From IMG/VR virus record IMGVR_UViG_3300021961_000044, positions 28,987-92,986 of that record: DNA of 64,000 nucleotides; one strand, given 5' to 3'. The notes under the pieces were generated by a model that worked only from the letters and a program-made list of their open reading frames with translations, was not told the origin of the DNA and ran no database searches. The translations under genes and the position numbers were made by a program. Of the stretch, positions 32,561 to 40,797 are shown piece by piece. The DNA comes from a virus. The number at the start of each line of letters is the position of its first letter. Positions within the stretch are counted from its first letter, which is position 1.

Positions 32561-34678
32561 ACTTCTTGCTACGGAAGATCTGATTGTAGAGAATCGTAAG
32601 GTTGAAACGGCACAGTTTAATGTTCATACTCGTGTACTGACTCTTCCTATCTGGAGTAAAGCTAGTAATACTGTATATGATCTTCTTGTTGGACATGAAG
32701 TCGGTCATGCACTTTTTACCCCAGATGAGGATCTTCCAAAAACTATTCCTCACCAATTCATCAATGTAGTTGAAGATGCTCGTATTGAGAAATTGATGAA
32801 ACGAAAGTATCCTGGTCTTGCTAAAACTTTTTTTGGTGGATATAAAGAATTGAACGAAGAAGATTTCTTCAATCTTGAAGATGAAGATATTTCTTCAATG
32901 AATCTTGCTGACCGAGCAAACCTTTTGTTTAAAATCGGCAATCATATTCAGATTCCTATTGAGTCTGGAGAAGAAACTGAAATCATCAATATGATTGAGA
33001 GACTGAAACTTTTACTGATGTTCTCCTCGCAGCAGAAGCACTCTATAAGTTCTGTAAGCAAAAACAGCAGGAAGAAACTAAGATTCCTATAAATTCGCTC
33101 GAATCTCAGCAGAGTGGTGGCAACCAACCTGCCTCTGACTTCTCCGATCAACCTGAGGGTGAGAATGAAAGTGATCAGGAAAAACCTGGTGAAACTGATT
33201 CTTATGGTGGAACAGCTAATAGCGAATCTCCAACAACAACTCCTTCTTCTGCTGGGGATTCTAGTGAACCAGAAGTAAAAACTGCGGAAAGTCTTGAAGA
33301 TAGTTTGAAAAATCTTATCGATTCTGGAGCATGTGACAATGTTTATGTTGAACTTCCAAAATTGAATTTGGATACTGTTATTGCCAGCAACAAAGATGTT
33401 CATAATATCATCAATAGTCATTTTGTTTCTCAACTGAAAAAATGGGAACGATTCGACACAGATGGTAGTCCTTTTGCAGAAAAAGATGCAGAATATCTTT
33501 CATTTAAGAAGTCTGCTCAAAAAGAAGTTAATTATCTTGTAAAAGAATTCGAGTGCCGCAAAGCAGCAGATTCTTATTCTCGTTCTACCACTGCTCGCAC
33601 TGGTATTTTAGATTGCACCAAACTTCACACTTATAAGTATAATGAAGATCTATTCAGGAAAGTTTCCGTTATTCCTGATGGAAAAAATCATGGACTTGTA
33701 TTTGTCCTTGATTGGTCTGGATCTATGGGTCAGGTAATGCTTGACACTATCAAGCAACTCTATAATCTGATTTGGTTTTGTAAGAAAGTTTCTATTCCTT
33801 TTGAAGTATATGCCTTCACATGCGAGTGGAAACGCCCGTTCTATGACGAATTGTTGGACAAGTATACTCCAGCTAATATTCAACCTCACTTTGAAAAGAA
33901 AGAAAATCTTCTGTTAGTTGATGAAACTTTTTGTATGATGAATCTTTTTACTAGCAAAGTAAAGGCAAATCAACTTGAAGACCAAATGCTTAATATTTGG
34001 AGAGTTTCTTGTTATTTTTCAGGTTCTCGTTCTCTTTACACTATTCCAGATCAGTTGTCTCTTTCTGGAACTCCTCTGAATGAGTCTTTGATTGCTCTGC
34101 ATCAAATTCTTCCTAAGTTTCAAAAGGAGAATAAACTTCAAAAAGTCCAATGTGTTATTTTGACTGATGGTGAAGCTAGTCCATTGAATAGAGTTGTATC
34201 TGTTCAACGTGATTGGGAAAAAGAACCTTATCTTGGATCTAGACGTTTGATTCCAGACATTACTTTTGTTCGTGATCGTAAACTTGGAACAACATATAGG
34301 GTGGAATATCAATACCATAAGTTTACAGATCTTCTTCTCAATAATTTGAAAGATAATTTTTCGTATGTTAATTTTATTGGTATTCGTGTTCTTTCTTCCA
34401 GAGATGTGAATTCATTTATTCGTTTGCATTTATCATACGATTCCAAAGAATTTCAAAAAATTCAAACCGATTGGAAAAAGCAAAGAAGTTTTAATATTAA
34501 TAATTCTGGGTATGATGCATACTTCGGAATTTCTGCAACTTCTTTGTCTCAGGATTCTGAATTTGAAGTGAATGATGGTGCAACAAAAGCGCAAATCAAA
34601 TCCGCTTTTGTTAAATCTTTGAAAACAAAAAAACTAAATAAAAAAGTTCTTGGCGAATTTATTTCTTTGGTGGTGTAA
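32526..34678 (+). CDS. vWA/metalloprotease-like protein (CobT-like partner of CobS), frameshifted
   Basis: Two overlapping frames make one protein: frame one from about 32526 to 33002, frame two from 33002 to 34678. The junction near 33000 reads IINMIER then TETFTDV after a one-base step back; the frame-one continuation stops at 33092. The N-terminal half has a zinc-protease motif HEVGH (32694-32708). The C-terminal half has a von Willebrand A domain with a MIDAS site DWSGS (33710-33724) and TDGEAS. A Pro/Ser/Glu-rich linker joins them. The pair with the AAA ATPase at 34891 mirrors CobT/CobS and MoxR/vWA systems. Sequencing error or true mutation cannot be told apart here. An ATG at 32502 is an alternative start. 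Confidence 0.8.
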
Positions 34679-34867
34679 ATGGCAAAGTTTAATTATCCAA
34701 ATTCATCCGAGAAATGTCCGTACTGTGGTGAGAAACAGAAACCTTGTTCGGAAATAACAAGTTTGTCGCGAGCATATGCCCGCGCCGCCTGTAGGAAAAA
34801 ATACAATGGTGTGCCAATCGACAAACTGATTGAAGATGGGCATCCAGACACCAATCCTGACCTATAA
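34679..34867 (+). CDS. Small CxxC zinc-ribbon-like protein
   Basis: A 62-residue protein directly following the vWA gene and preceding CobS. CPYCGEKQKPC near residues 13-23 forms a likely metal-binding knuckle, and the rest is basic and helical (SRAYARAACRKKYNG). Only one CxxC is fully formed, with further Cys at 23 and 38 that could complete a site. Its place between the two partners suggests it belongs to the same unit. No known family is recognised. Confidence 0.55.
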   Translation: MAKFNYPNSSEKCPYCGEKQKPCSEITSLSRAYARAACRKKYNGVPIDKLIEDGHPDTNPDL

Positions 34868-34890
34868 TAACTTCAGTTCAAAAAAACAAC

Positions 34891-35994
34891 ATGGCAATCT
34901 CTTCTGAGTACATTCGCACTTCTTTAAAAGCAACTTACGGAGAGTCTGTGACTACTGCTGATATTCGTGCATGGTGCGCTTTGAATGATAACAACTATCA
35001 AACCGTTACCAAAAAACTTGAGCAATATAAAACTGGACGTGGTAAGTGGAACCTGACCGTGCAAGAAAAACTTGAGCAAACATATCAATCTCCTGCTGCC
35101 CTTCCTGCTATTGAACAGAATCTCATTCCAGAAAAAGATGAGACTTTCGTCAAGTTTGGCAATTTTGTAGATGTTAAAAAAATTATTCAGTCTCGTCTAT
35201 TTTATCCAACGTTCATTACTGGTCTTTCTGGAAACGGTAAAACCCTCTCTGTTGAACAAGCATGTTCGCAACTCAAGCGAGAACTTATCCGAGTAAATAT
35301 TACAATTGAGACAGATGAAGACGATCTTATTGGCGGTTTCCGTCTTGTTGATGGGGCAACTGTTTGGCATAACGGACCTGTCATTGAAGCACTCCAGCGA
35401 GGAGCAATCTTGCTACTCGATGAAATTGACCTTGCTAGCAATAAAATCCTCTGTCTCCAGTCCATTCTCGAAGGTAAAGGTGTGTTTTTGAAAAAAATTG
35501 GTCGTTGGGTAAAACCTGCTTCTGGTTTTAATGTGATGGCTACTGCAAACACCAAAGGCAAAGGTTCTGATGATGGTCGCTTTATCGGAACTAATGTTCT
35601 CAATGAGGCATTCTTGGAGAGGTTCCCCGTAACGTTTGAACAGTCCTACCCTGCTCCTGCCATTGAACAGAAGATCCTGGAAGGTGTCGCTCTGGACCTT
35701 GGCGTAGAAGACCGTGACTTCTGCAAGCGTCTGGTTGACTGGGCAGACATTATCCGCAAAACCTTTTTTGATGGTGGCATCGAAGAAATCATTTCTACCC
35801 GCCGCTTGGTTCACATTATTCGTGCTTACAGCATCTTCAATGATAAAGCAAAAGCGATTAACGTTTGTGTAAATCGTTTTGATGATGAAACCAAACAAGC
35901 CTTCATGGAACTGTATGATAAAGTTGATATTGACTTTCAGATGCCCTCTGAGGATCAACAAAAAGAATGCCTTGACTCTCACAACTTCTCTTGA
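34891..35994 (+). CDS. cobS: CobS-like AAA ATPase (cyanophage cobS)
   Basis: A 367-residue AAA+ ATPase recognised as the protein annotated cobS in T4-like cyanophages. Walker A GLSGNGKT is at 111-118, Walker B ILLLDEID at 173-180, a sensor near TANTKG (218-223) and an arginine-finger region FLERF near 241-245. The N-terminal 100 residues are a phage-type domain. CobS is one subunit of aerobic cobalt chelatase; in cyanophages its role is debated. Here the vWA protein upstream could be its CobT-like partner. A MoxR/vWA chaperone function is the alternative. Confidence 0.9.
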   Translation: MAISSEYIRTSLKATYGESVTTADIRAWCALNDNNYQTVTKKLEQYKTGRGKWNLTVQEKLEQTYQSPAALPAIEQNLIPEKDETFVKFGNFVDVKKIIQSRLFYPTFITGLSGNGKTLSVEQACSQLKRELIRVNITIETDEDDLIGGFRLVDGATVWHNGPVIEALQRGAILLLDEIDLASNKILCLQSILEGKGVFLKKIGRWVKPASGFNVMATANTKGKGSDDGRFIGTNVLNEAFLERFPVTFEQSYPAPAIEQKILEGVALDLGVEDRDFCKRLVDWADIIRKTFFDGGIEEIISTRRLVHIIRAYSIFNDKAKAINVCVNRFDDETKQAFMELYDKVDIDFQMPSEDQQKECLDSHNFS

Positions 35995-36000
35995 TATAAT
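35972..36000 (+). promoter_or_regulatory. Sigma-70-type promoter at the end of cobS
   Basis: TTGACT (35972-35977) and TATAAT (35995-36000) have 17-base spacing, a near-consensus host promoter. The predicted start (about 36007) is just downstream of the ATG at 36001, so it would serve the clamp gene gp45 and later genes or an internal start of the gene at 36001. Confidence 0.55.
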
Positions 36001-36597
36001 ATGACTAAACTAGTGGAACTATTGAATGACTCCATGTCTAATCTAAACAATGATACAATCACCATTCTTGGTGGAACTAACCCAATCGTTTCTTGTTCTA
36101 ATGATGATACCTCTCAAGCATGTAAAGAATCGTGGAATGATTTTTGGGAACAAGATGGTATTAGCTTAACTGGAAACCCTTTCTCGTCATATTCATATGA
36201 CTCTTATGGTTTAATCTCTCCTATTAACTCCGCAGACACTATTAGTTTCGTTATGAATGATAATGTTCCAGATCTTCCTTCAGCACCTACAAATGACAAT
36301 GGTTTCTGGAAGTATCATGAGGATGTGATTCTCAAGGAAGTGCGAGATTATCTCAGTGGAACATATCGTTCTCACTATGCTTCTGCTGAATCTAAAACTC
36401 AAACTCTCGACTTGATTGAATCTGTTGGTGATGCAGAACCATTCTGTCGTTCTAATGCAATTAAATATCTCTCTCGTTTTGGTAAAAAGGGTGGAAAGTC
36501 TAAACAGGACATCTTGAAAGCAATTCACTACTGCATTCTTCTCTATCACTTTGCTGGACTTTGTAATGAAAATAAGGAACCCTATGAAACTTTCTGA
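36001..36597 (+). CDS. DUF3310-like protein
   Basis: A 198-residue protein whose C-terminal 75 residues match the DUF3310 pattern common in phages: a His-Tyr (SHYASAESK), an acidic helix, then FCRSNAIKYLSRFGKKGGKS and a Lys-Ala helix. The N-terminal 110 residues are Asn/Ser-rich and low in recognisable motifs. DUF3310 proteins have no established biochemical role that I know of. The C-terminus overlaps the start of gp45 by 14 bases, implying co-expression with the sliding clamp. A promoter overlaps its proposed start, so an internal start at 36034 is possible. Confidence 0.65.
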   Translation: MTKLVELLNDSMSNLNNDTITILGGTNPIVSCSNDDTSQACKESWNDFWEQDGISLTGNPFSSYSYDSYGLISPINSADTISFVMNDNVPDLPSAPTNDNGFWKYHEDVILKEVRDYLSGTYRSHYASAESKTQTLDLIESVGDAEPFCRSNAIKYLSRFGKKGGKSKQDILKAIHYCILLYHFAGLCNENKEPYETF

Positions 36598-37249
36598 TAA
36601 AACTCTAAATCTTCTCAAAAACTTTTGCACCATTAATCAATCTATTCTTTTTAGGAAGGGAAATAAACTTCGCACTATTTCCGTGATGAAGAATATCCTT
36701 GCAGAGGCAGAAATTTCTGAAGATCTTCCAAAAGACTTTGGTGTTTATGAACTTAATAAATTTTTGACTCTGATGTCACTTTGTCAGACTCCAGAAATCG
36801 ACTTTGCTAACAGTGGTCACCTTCTAATTAAAGATGGCAACAGAACTTCTAAGTTTTTCTTTGCAGATCCAAATGTAATTGTGACTCCCCCCGAAAAAGA
36901 AATTGAGTTTCCTGCTGCAGATGTAATTTTTGATCTATCTACATCTGACCTTGAGACGTTACTTAAAGCAGCAAGCGTAATCGATGCTCCAGATCTTTCT
37001 GCCATTGGGGATGGTTCTTCCATTAAACTGGTTGTTAGGGACAAGAAGAATCCAACTTCCAATGACTTCTCTATTGTTGCTGGAGAAACTGACAAAACTT
37101 TTACTTGTAATTTCAAGGTGGAAAATATTAAGATTCTTCCAGGAAATTATACCGTAACAATCTCAAGTAAACTACTGTCTCTCTTTTCCTCAACTAAACA
37201 AAATCTCAAATATTACATTGCTCTTGAACCAGATTCTACCTTTGAATGA
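36584..37249 (+). CDS. gp45: Sliding clamp gp45
   Basis: A 221-residue clamp (T4 gp45 is 228) starting MKLSDKTLNLLKNFCTINQS, close to the T4 start MKLSKDTTALLKNFATINSG, which decides for the ATG at 36584 over an upstream ATG at 36551. An AAGGA site lies just upstream. The end (YYIALEPDSTFE) also resembles T4. The trimeric ring tethers DNA polymerase gp43 and also couples replication to late transcription through gp55. It overlaps the next gene by four bases. Confidence 0.94.
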   Translation: MKLSDKTLNLLKNFCTINQSILFRKGNKLRTISVMKNILAEAEISEDLPKDFGVYELNKFLTLMSLCQTPEIDFANSGHLLIKDGNRTSKFFFADPNVIVTPPEKEIEFPAADVIFDLSTSDLETLLKAASVIDAPDLSAIGDGSSIKLVVRDKKNPTSNDFSIVAGETDKTFTCNFKVENIKILPGNYTVTISSKLLSLFSSTKQNLKYYIALEPDSTFE

Positions 37250-37704
37250 TGAAAGACTGGAACACTATTTTCAATAACTTGTCTGATTCTGAAAAGGACA
37301 AAGTTGCCGTCCTTCGTGTGATGGAATGTGCTAATGGTGTTATGCAACATGCTTATAGAGGGAAGCAAATCTTTGCCTATTCTACCTATGAGACTCGCAA
37401 GGCAATGAAGTTCAGTATGTCTTGCATGAAGAGGATGGAAATTCCCCTGAAGGAAGAAACCATTTCATTTGAACCAGAAACAGAAAAACTATTGAGGGAA
37501 GTTAGAGAACTTTATATCAGTGGTTTTAAAAACGGAAACGATGATGATTTCAATGAGTTTATGATTGTTTCTGGTGCATGTATTCGTGCTCTTGGACAAG
37601 ACAGAATTGTTAAGGCAAAAGACATTCTGGCACAAAACATCACCGATATTCCACTTCAGGCATTAGACTGGGGTGTAAGATATATCAACCAGTTCTTCCA
37701 ATGA
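37246..37704 (+). CDS. Hypothetical protein between clamp and clamp loader
   Basis: A 152-residue, mainly helical protein with several Cys and Met residues (FSMSCMKRMEIPLKEETI; GACIRALGQDRIVKAKDI). It overlaps gp45 and the next gene by four bases each and is thus translated with the replisome genes. I do not recognise a family or a catalytic motif. In other T4-like cyanophages, one or two genes of unknown function also separate gp45 and gp44. Confidence 0.65.
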   Translation: MMKDWNTIFNNLSDSEKDKVAVLRVMECANGVMQHAYRGKQIFAYSTYETRKAMKFSMSCMKRMEIPLKEETISFEPETEKLLREVRELYISGFKNGNDDDFNEFMIVSGACIRALGQDRIVKAKDILAQNITDIPLQALDWGVRYINQFFQ

Positions 37705-38228
37705 ATATCTTTGTGACTTCTCCTAACCCCTGGGAATCTGCCAGGGTTCTTCCTGATAAACATATTGTCAAGATGCCTCTAGAGACTTGTCAGATGCTTG
37801 CTATTGTTGCTTCTGATAAATGGGGTTATGGATTTGGCACCCTTCCCAAAGCAGATGGTACTCCCTATGCTACTGAGAAGGGTGCTTTTCGTAATCATCC
37901 ATGTACTATTTGGGCAAAAGAGTTTGTAAATAACTGGCAGTGGTTAATTCAGCATGGCATTGCATTATGCGATGAATATAAACTTCGCTATGGAAAACAC
38001 CATACATGCTTTAAAACTCTTATAGAGGCAAAGAATATTTTTCCTACTGCAGATCCTCAAGGACGTAGTGGAAAAGAAACTACGCCATTTGTAAGGGCTA
38101 TGCCAGACGAATATAAACTTGATACAAGCATCGATACATTTACCGCTTACAAAATGTATATTGCTTCTAAACCATGGGTGTGCAATAATTATATTCGTAT
38201 GCCCCAGCGTAAACCTGATTGGATTTGA
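37701..38228 (+). CDS. Conserved phage protein of unknown function
   Basis: A 175-residue protein with motifs that I have seen in many phages: an N-terminal MNIFVTSPNPWESARVL, an adjacent DKHIVKMPLETCQML, then NHPCTIWAKEF and a W-rich helix, and a late TPFVRAMP. The combination of conserved His, Lys, Glu and Trp suggests an enzyme, possibly acting on nucleic acid, but I cannot name it with confidence. It sits between clamp and clamp-loader genes and is overlapped at its start by the previous gene. Confidence 0.65.
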   Translation: MNIFVTSPNPWESARVLPDKHIVKMPLETCQMLAIVASDKWGYGFGTLPKADGTPYATEKGAFRNHPCTIWAKEFVNNWQWLIQHGIALCDEYKLRYGKHHTCFKTLIEAKNIFPTADPQGRSGKETTPFVRAMPDEYKLDTSIDTFTAYKMYIASKPWVCNNYIRMPQRKPDWI

Positions 38229-38230
38229 TT

Positions 38231-39178
38231 ATGAGTCGTGATGAATTTCTTTGGGTGGAGAAATACCGTCCCAAAACTATTGAAGATTGTATTCTCCCCG
38301 AGAATATAAAAAAGACATTTAAAGAGTTCCTACATAAAGGAGAAGTGCCAAATCTTCTTCTTTCTGGACCTGCTGGTTGTGGAAAGACTACTGTAGCAAA
38401 AGCGCTGTGTAATGAACTAGGAGTAGATGTTTATGTCATCAATGGATCCGACGAAGGTAGATTCCTTGATACTGTCCGAAACAATGCGAAGAACTTCGCT
38501 TCGACCGTCTCACTTGCTTCGACTGCAAAACACAAAGTCATCATCATTGATGAGGCAGATAACACAACAAACGACGTACAACTCCTCCTACGGGCGTCTA
38601 TTGAGGAGTTTAGTGGCAACTGCCGCTTCATCTTCACTTGCAACTACAAGAACAAGATCATCGAACCACTTCACTCCCGTTGTGCAGTCATCGACTTTGG
38701 AATTGGTGGAAAACAAAAACCTGCTATCGCAGCTTCTTTCTATAAAAGAATCCAAGATATCTTGGATAAAGAAAGTATTGAATATGATTCAAAAGTTCTC
38801 GTCGAACTCATTAACAAGCATTTCCCCGATTGGAGACGAGTCCTTAATGAGTGCCAACGTTATTCGTCGGGAGGAAAAATCGATGCTGGCATTCTTGCAC
38901 ATTTCTCTGATGTAGCTATCAATGATCTTCTTAAAAACCTTAAAGAAAAGAACTTCCCTGAAGTTCGGAAGTGGGTGGTATCTAATTTGGACAATGATAC
39001 TACTGTACTTATGCGGCGTGTTTACGATGCTCTTTATAGCGCCCTTGAAAACAATAGCATTCCTGCTGCTGTGCTTGTTCTTGCTAAGTATCAGTACCAG
39101 TCTGCGTTTGTGGCGGATCAGGAAATAAATATTCTGGCTTGCTTGACTGAAATTATGGTAGAGTGTAACTTCAAATGA
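38231..39178 (+). CDS. gp44: Clamp loader large subunit gp44
   Basis: From the ATG at 38231 the product has 315 residues (T4 gp44 is 319), starting MSRDEFLWVEKYRPKTIEDC; an upstream ATG at 38219 would add four residues. Walker A SGPAGCGKT is at 45-53, the DEAD motif IIIDEAD near 104, and an SRC motif (HSRC) near 155. Four gp44 and one gp62 open the gp45 clamp using ATP. The gp62 gene is about 2.7 kb downstream rather than adjacent as in T4. Assignment is firm. Confidence 0.95.
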   Translation: MSRDEFLWVEKYRPKTIEDCILPENIKKTFKEFLHKGEVPNLLLSGPAGCGKTTVAKALCNELGVDVYVINGSDEGRFLDTVRNNAKNFASTVSLASTAKHKVIIIDEADNTTNDVQLLLRASIEEFSGNCRFIFTCNYKNKIIEPLHSRCAVIDFGIGGKQKPAIAASFYKRIQDILDKESIEYDSKVLVELINKHFPDWRRVLNECQRYSSGGKIDAGILAHFSDVAINDLLKNLKEKNFPEVRKWVVSNLDNDTTVLMRRVYDALYSALENNSIPAAVLVLAKYQYQSAFVADQEINILACLTEIMVECNFK

Positions 39179-39438
39179 AAAACAAAAAACTCAAAGCATT
39201 GATACAAAAACCCTTGAGGTTTCATCATCAGGATATTCATGAAGAGATTGATGAACTTAAAAAACATCAAGTCAAATCTAAGTGGTATTATATTTTCTGG
39301 GGAATTGCAACACTATCTGTTGTTTTTGGGCAAATTTATGTTGGAACTGGATATCGTTTAATGGCAGATAGTTTCAACAGAATGATTAATCTTACAATTC
39401 AGGGAATTGATCAATCAAACAATATGAATGGAATTTAA
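39175..39438 (+). CDS. Small membrane protein
   Basis: An 87-residue protein with a basic N-terminal helix (residues 1-35) followed by one clear membrane segment (about 37-59: YYIFWGIATLSVVFGQIYVG) and a short C-terminal tail. The basic side before the segment suggests the N-terminus stays in the cytoplasm. It overlaps the gp44 stop by four bases. No family recognised; such single-span proteins may anchor or modify host membranes. Confidence 0.6.
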   Translation: MKNKKLKALIQKPLRFHHQDIHEEIDELKKHQVKSKWYYIFWGIATLSVVFGQIYVGTGYRLMADSFNRMINLTIQGIDQSNNMNGI

Positions 39439-39439
39439 A

Positions 39440-39736
39440 ATGGAAATTAATGTAAAACTTATTCGTATAGTTACTGGAGAAGAAGTAGTTGCAGAACTAG
39501 TCTCAGAAACAGAAAGCACTATTACACTGAAAAACGGTCTTGTAGTCCTCCCAACAAATACTGGCGTAGGATTTGCCCCTTGGGCAACTGTAATTGATCA
39601 GGACAATCCAGAAATTACAGTGTCTAAAAATCACGTTGTATATATTGTTTCGGTTCAAGAAGACGTTGCCAATAAGTACAACGAAATGTTTGGAAGTAAA
39701 ATCGTTACCCCAAGTAAAAAGAAACTCATTGTATAA
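39440..39736 (+). CDS. Sm-like small protein (paralogue 2)
   Basis: From the ATG at 39440 (an earlier ATG at 39428 overlaps the previous gene) the product is 98 residues. INVKLIRIVTGEEVVAELVS, a proline-containing middle strand (NGLVVLPTN), FAPWATV and a YNEMFG tail follow the same plan as the proteins at 27498, 43848 and 44182. The plan resembles Sm/LSm folds, which form RNA-binding rings; Sm-like proteins of cyanophage origin have been described. RNA binding here is inferred, not shown. Confidence 0.65.
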   Translation: MEINVKLIRIVTGEEVVAELVSETESTITLKNGLVVLPTNTGVGFAPWATVIDQDNPEITVSKNHVVYIVSVQEDVANKYNEMFGSKIVTPSKKKLIV

Positions 39737-39739
39737 ATA
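39732..39739 (+). promoter_or_regulatory. TATAAATA box, possible late promoter
   Basis: An exact TATAAATA overlaps the stop codon of the Sm-like gene and lies 60 bases before the gene at 39800, a longer spacing than at other late boxes. It may be functional or a chance match in AT-rich DNA. Confidence 0.35.
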
Positions 39740-39799
39740 GATCTAAGGGATTGTAACACACACGCACACTCCCACAAGTACAATTACCAGTATAGAATA

Positions 39800-40129
39800 A
39801 TGTCAAACGCATATGAGTTGCGGTTGGAACTTTTTCGCGAAGCCCGCGATTATTTGACCAGCCTCTATGATAGAAATGTTTTAGAATGGGATCGACTTAA
39901 TCAAGAAAAACTTGATATTGAAAATAAGTATCAGCAAGATTGGAGTCGATGGTCTGAATTAAAAGAAGAAGGAAAAGCAACAGCAGAAGATTGTCCAATT
40001 TGTCCAGATCCAATTAAACTTCCAGAGTATCCCGAGTATCCATCTAAGTATGAAATTCTTAAGATGGCAGCTTTTATTAAAAGTTTTACTGACGGAGATC
40101 TTAAAAAAGAAGAGGAAGAATTGAGATGA
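39800..40129 (+). CDS. Hypothetical protein with CPICPDP motif
   Basis: A 109-residue, charged, helical protein. Residues 20-50 look like a coiled coil (LEWDRLNQEKLDIENKYQQ) and a short CPICPDPIKLPEYPEYP stretch follows near residue 66. Similar proteins occur in cyanophages without an assigned function. The single CxxC could hold metal only if the protein dimerises. It overlaps the HNH gene by four bases, so the two are translated together. Confidence 0.6.
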   Translation: MSNAYELRLELFREARDYLTSLYDRNVLEWDRLNQEKLDIENKYQQDWSRWSELKEEGKATAEDCPICPDPIKLPEYPEYPSKYEILKMAAFIKSFTDGDLKKEEEELR

Positions 40130-40797
40130 AGAACGAATATAAAACACTAATATTTGTAGATAAACCACATCCTTGGTATTCTATTGATAATTCTGGCAAT
40201 CTTGTTTGTCACCTTATAAATTCAAAAAGAATTGGTGCTAGGGATAGTCTTGGGAGAATCTTGGGTGGATCTTCCCGTCCTCCTCAATACGATCCTAGTC
40301 ATCGTTCTGTTGTTAAATGGAGTAAAAGATATAATCCAGATGGATCATTGAAATGTTTGTATAAAAAGTTAGTTTTTCCTGAAAAGTTTTTCGAAGGAAC
40401 TATTTACGATGGTCATGATTATCAAAAAAGTGGAGATCATACCATTACAAAACAAATTATGATGCATCAAGCTGTAATGTGGACATTTCGAAATATTGAC
40501 GAAAATCCTCCAGTTGATTTTAATGAAGAACAAAAAGAAGAATGGAAACACACTCCTACATCAATAAAGATGTATATGCTAACCCTTTTGCATATAAATC
40601 ATAAAGAACATGATCCATCTATAAATTTTATTGATTTGGATAATCCTAATAATGACTCTCTAGAATATTGTTCTCCCAAATGGAACACTAGACAAGCTGT
40701 AAAACAGTATGGAGGTCATGTTTCCAATAAAGGTAAAATGATGGACCTTATAGATAATAAGGTTAAAATAACTCCAATTGAATTATTATTTTCATGA
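40126..40797 (+). CDS. HNH endonuclease-like protein
   Basis: A 223-residue protein. The C-terminal half shows the HNH layout: a conserved MHQAVMWTF with His114, INHKEHD with Asn158-His159, then a gap, NNDSLEYCSP with Asn175/176 and WNTRQAV with Asn187. This is the pattern of HNH enzymes with a following NUMOD-like DNA-contact segment. Free-standing HNH genes are often homing endonucleases. It overlaps a Dam methylase gene directly, which could be a chance insertion site or a functional pair. Catalytic activity is inferred from the motif. Confidence 0.7.
   Translation: MKNEYKTLIFVDKPHPWYSIDNSGNLVCHLINSKRIGARDSLGRILGGSSRPPQYDPSHRSVVKWSKRYNPDGSLKCLYKKLVFPEKFFEGTIYDGHDYQKSGDHTITKQIMMHQAVMWTFRNIDENPPVDFNEEQKEEWKHTPTSIKMYMLTLLHINHKEHDPSINFIDLDNPNNDSLEYCSPKWNTRQAVKQYGGHVSNKGKMMDLIDNKVKITPIELLFS

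Noticed and set aside
32990-33010. Programmed -1 frameshift in the vWA gene
   Set aside because: The site lacks an X-XXY-YYZ slippery heptamer, and no obvious downstream stem was seen; a one-base indel is simpler.
33741-33761. TTGACA followed by TATAAT inside the vWA domain
   Set aside because: The spacing is only 14 bases and the site is in the middle of a conserved coding region.
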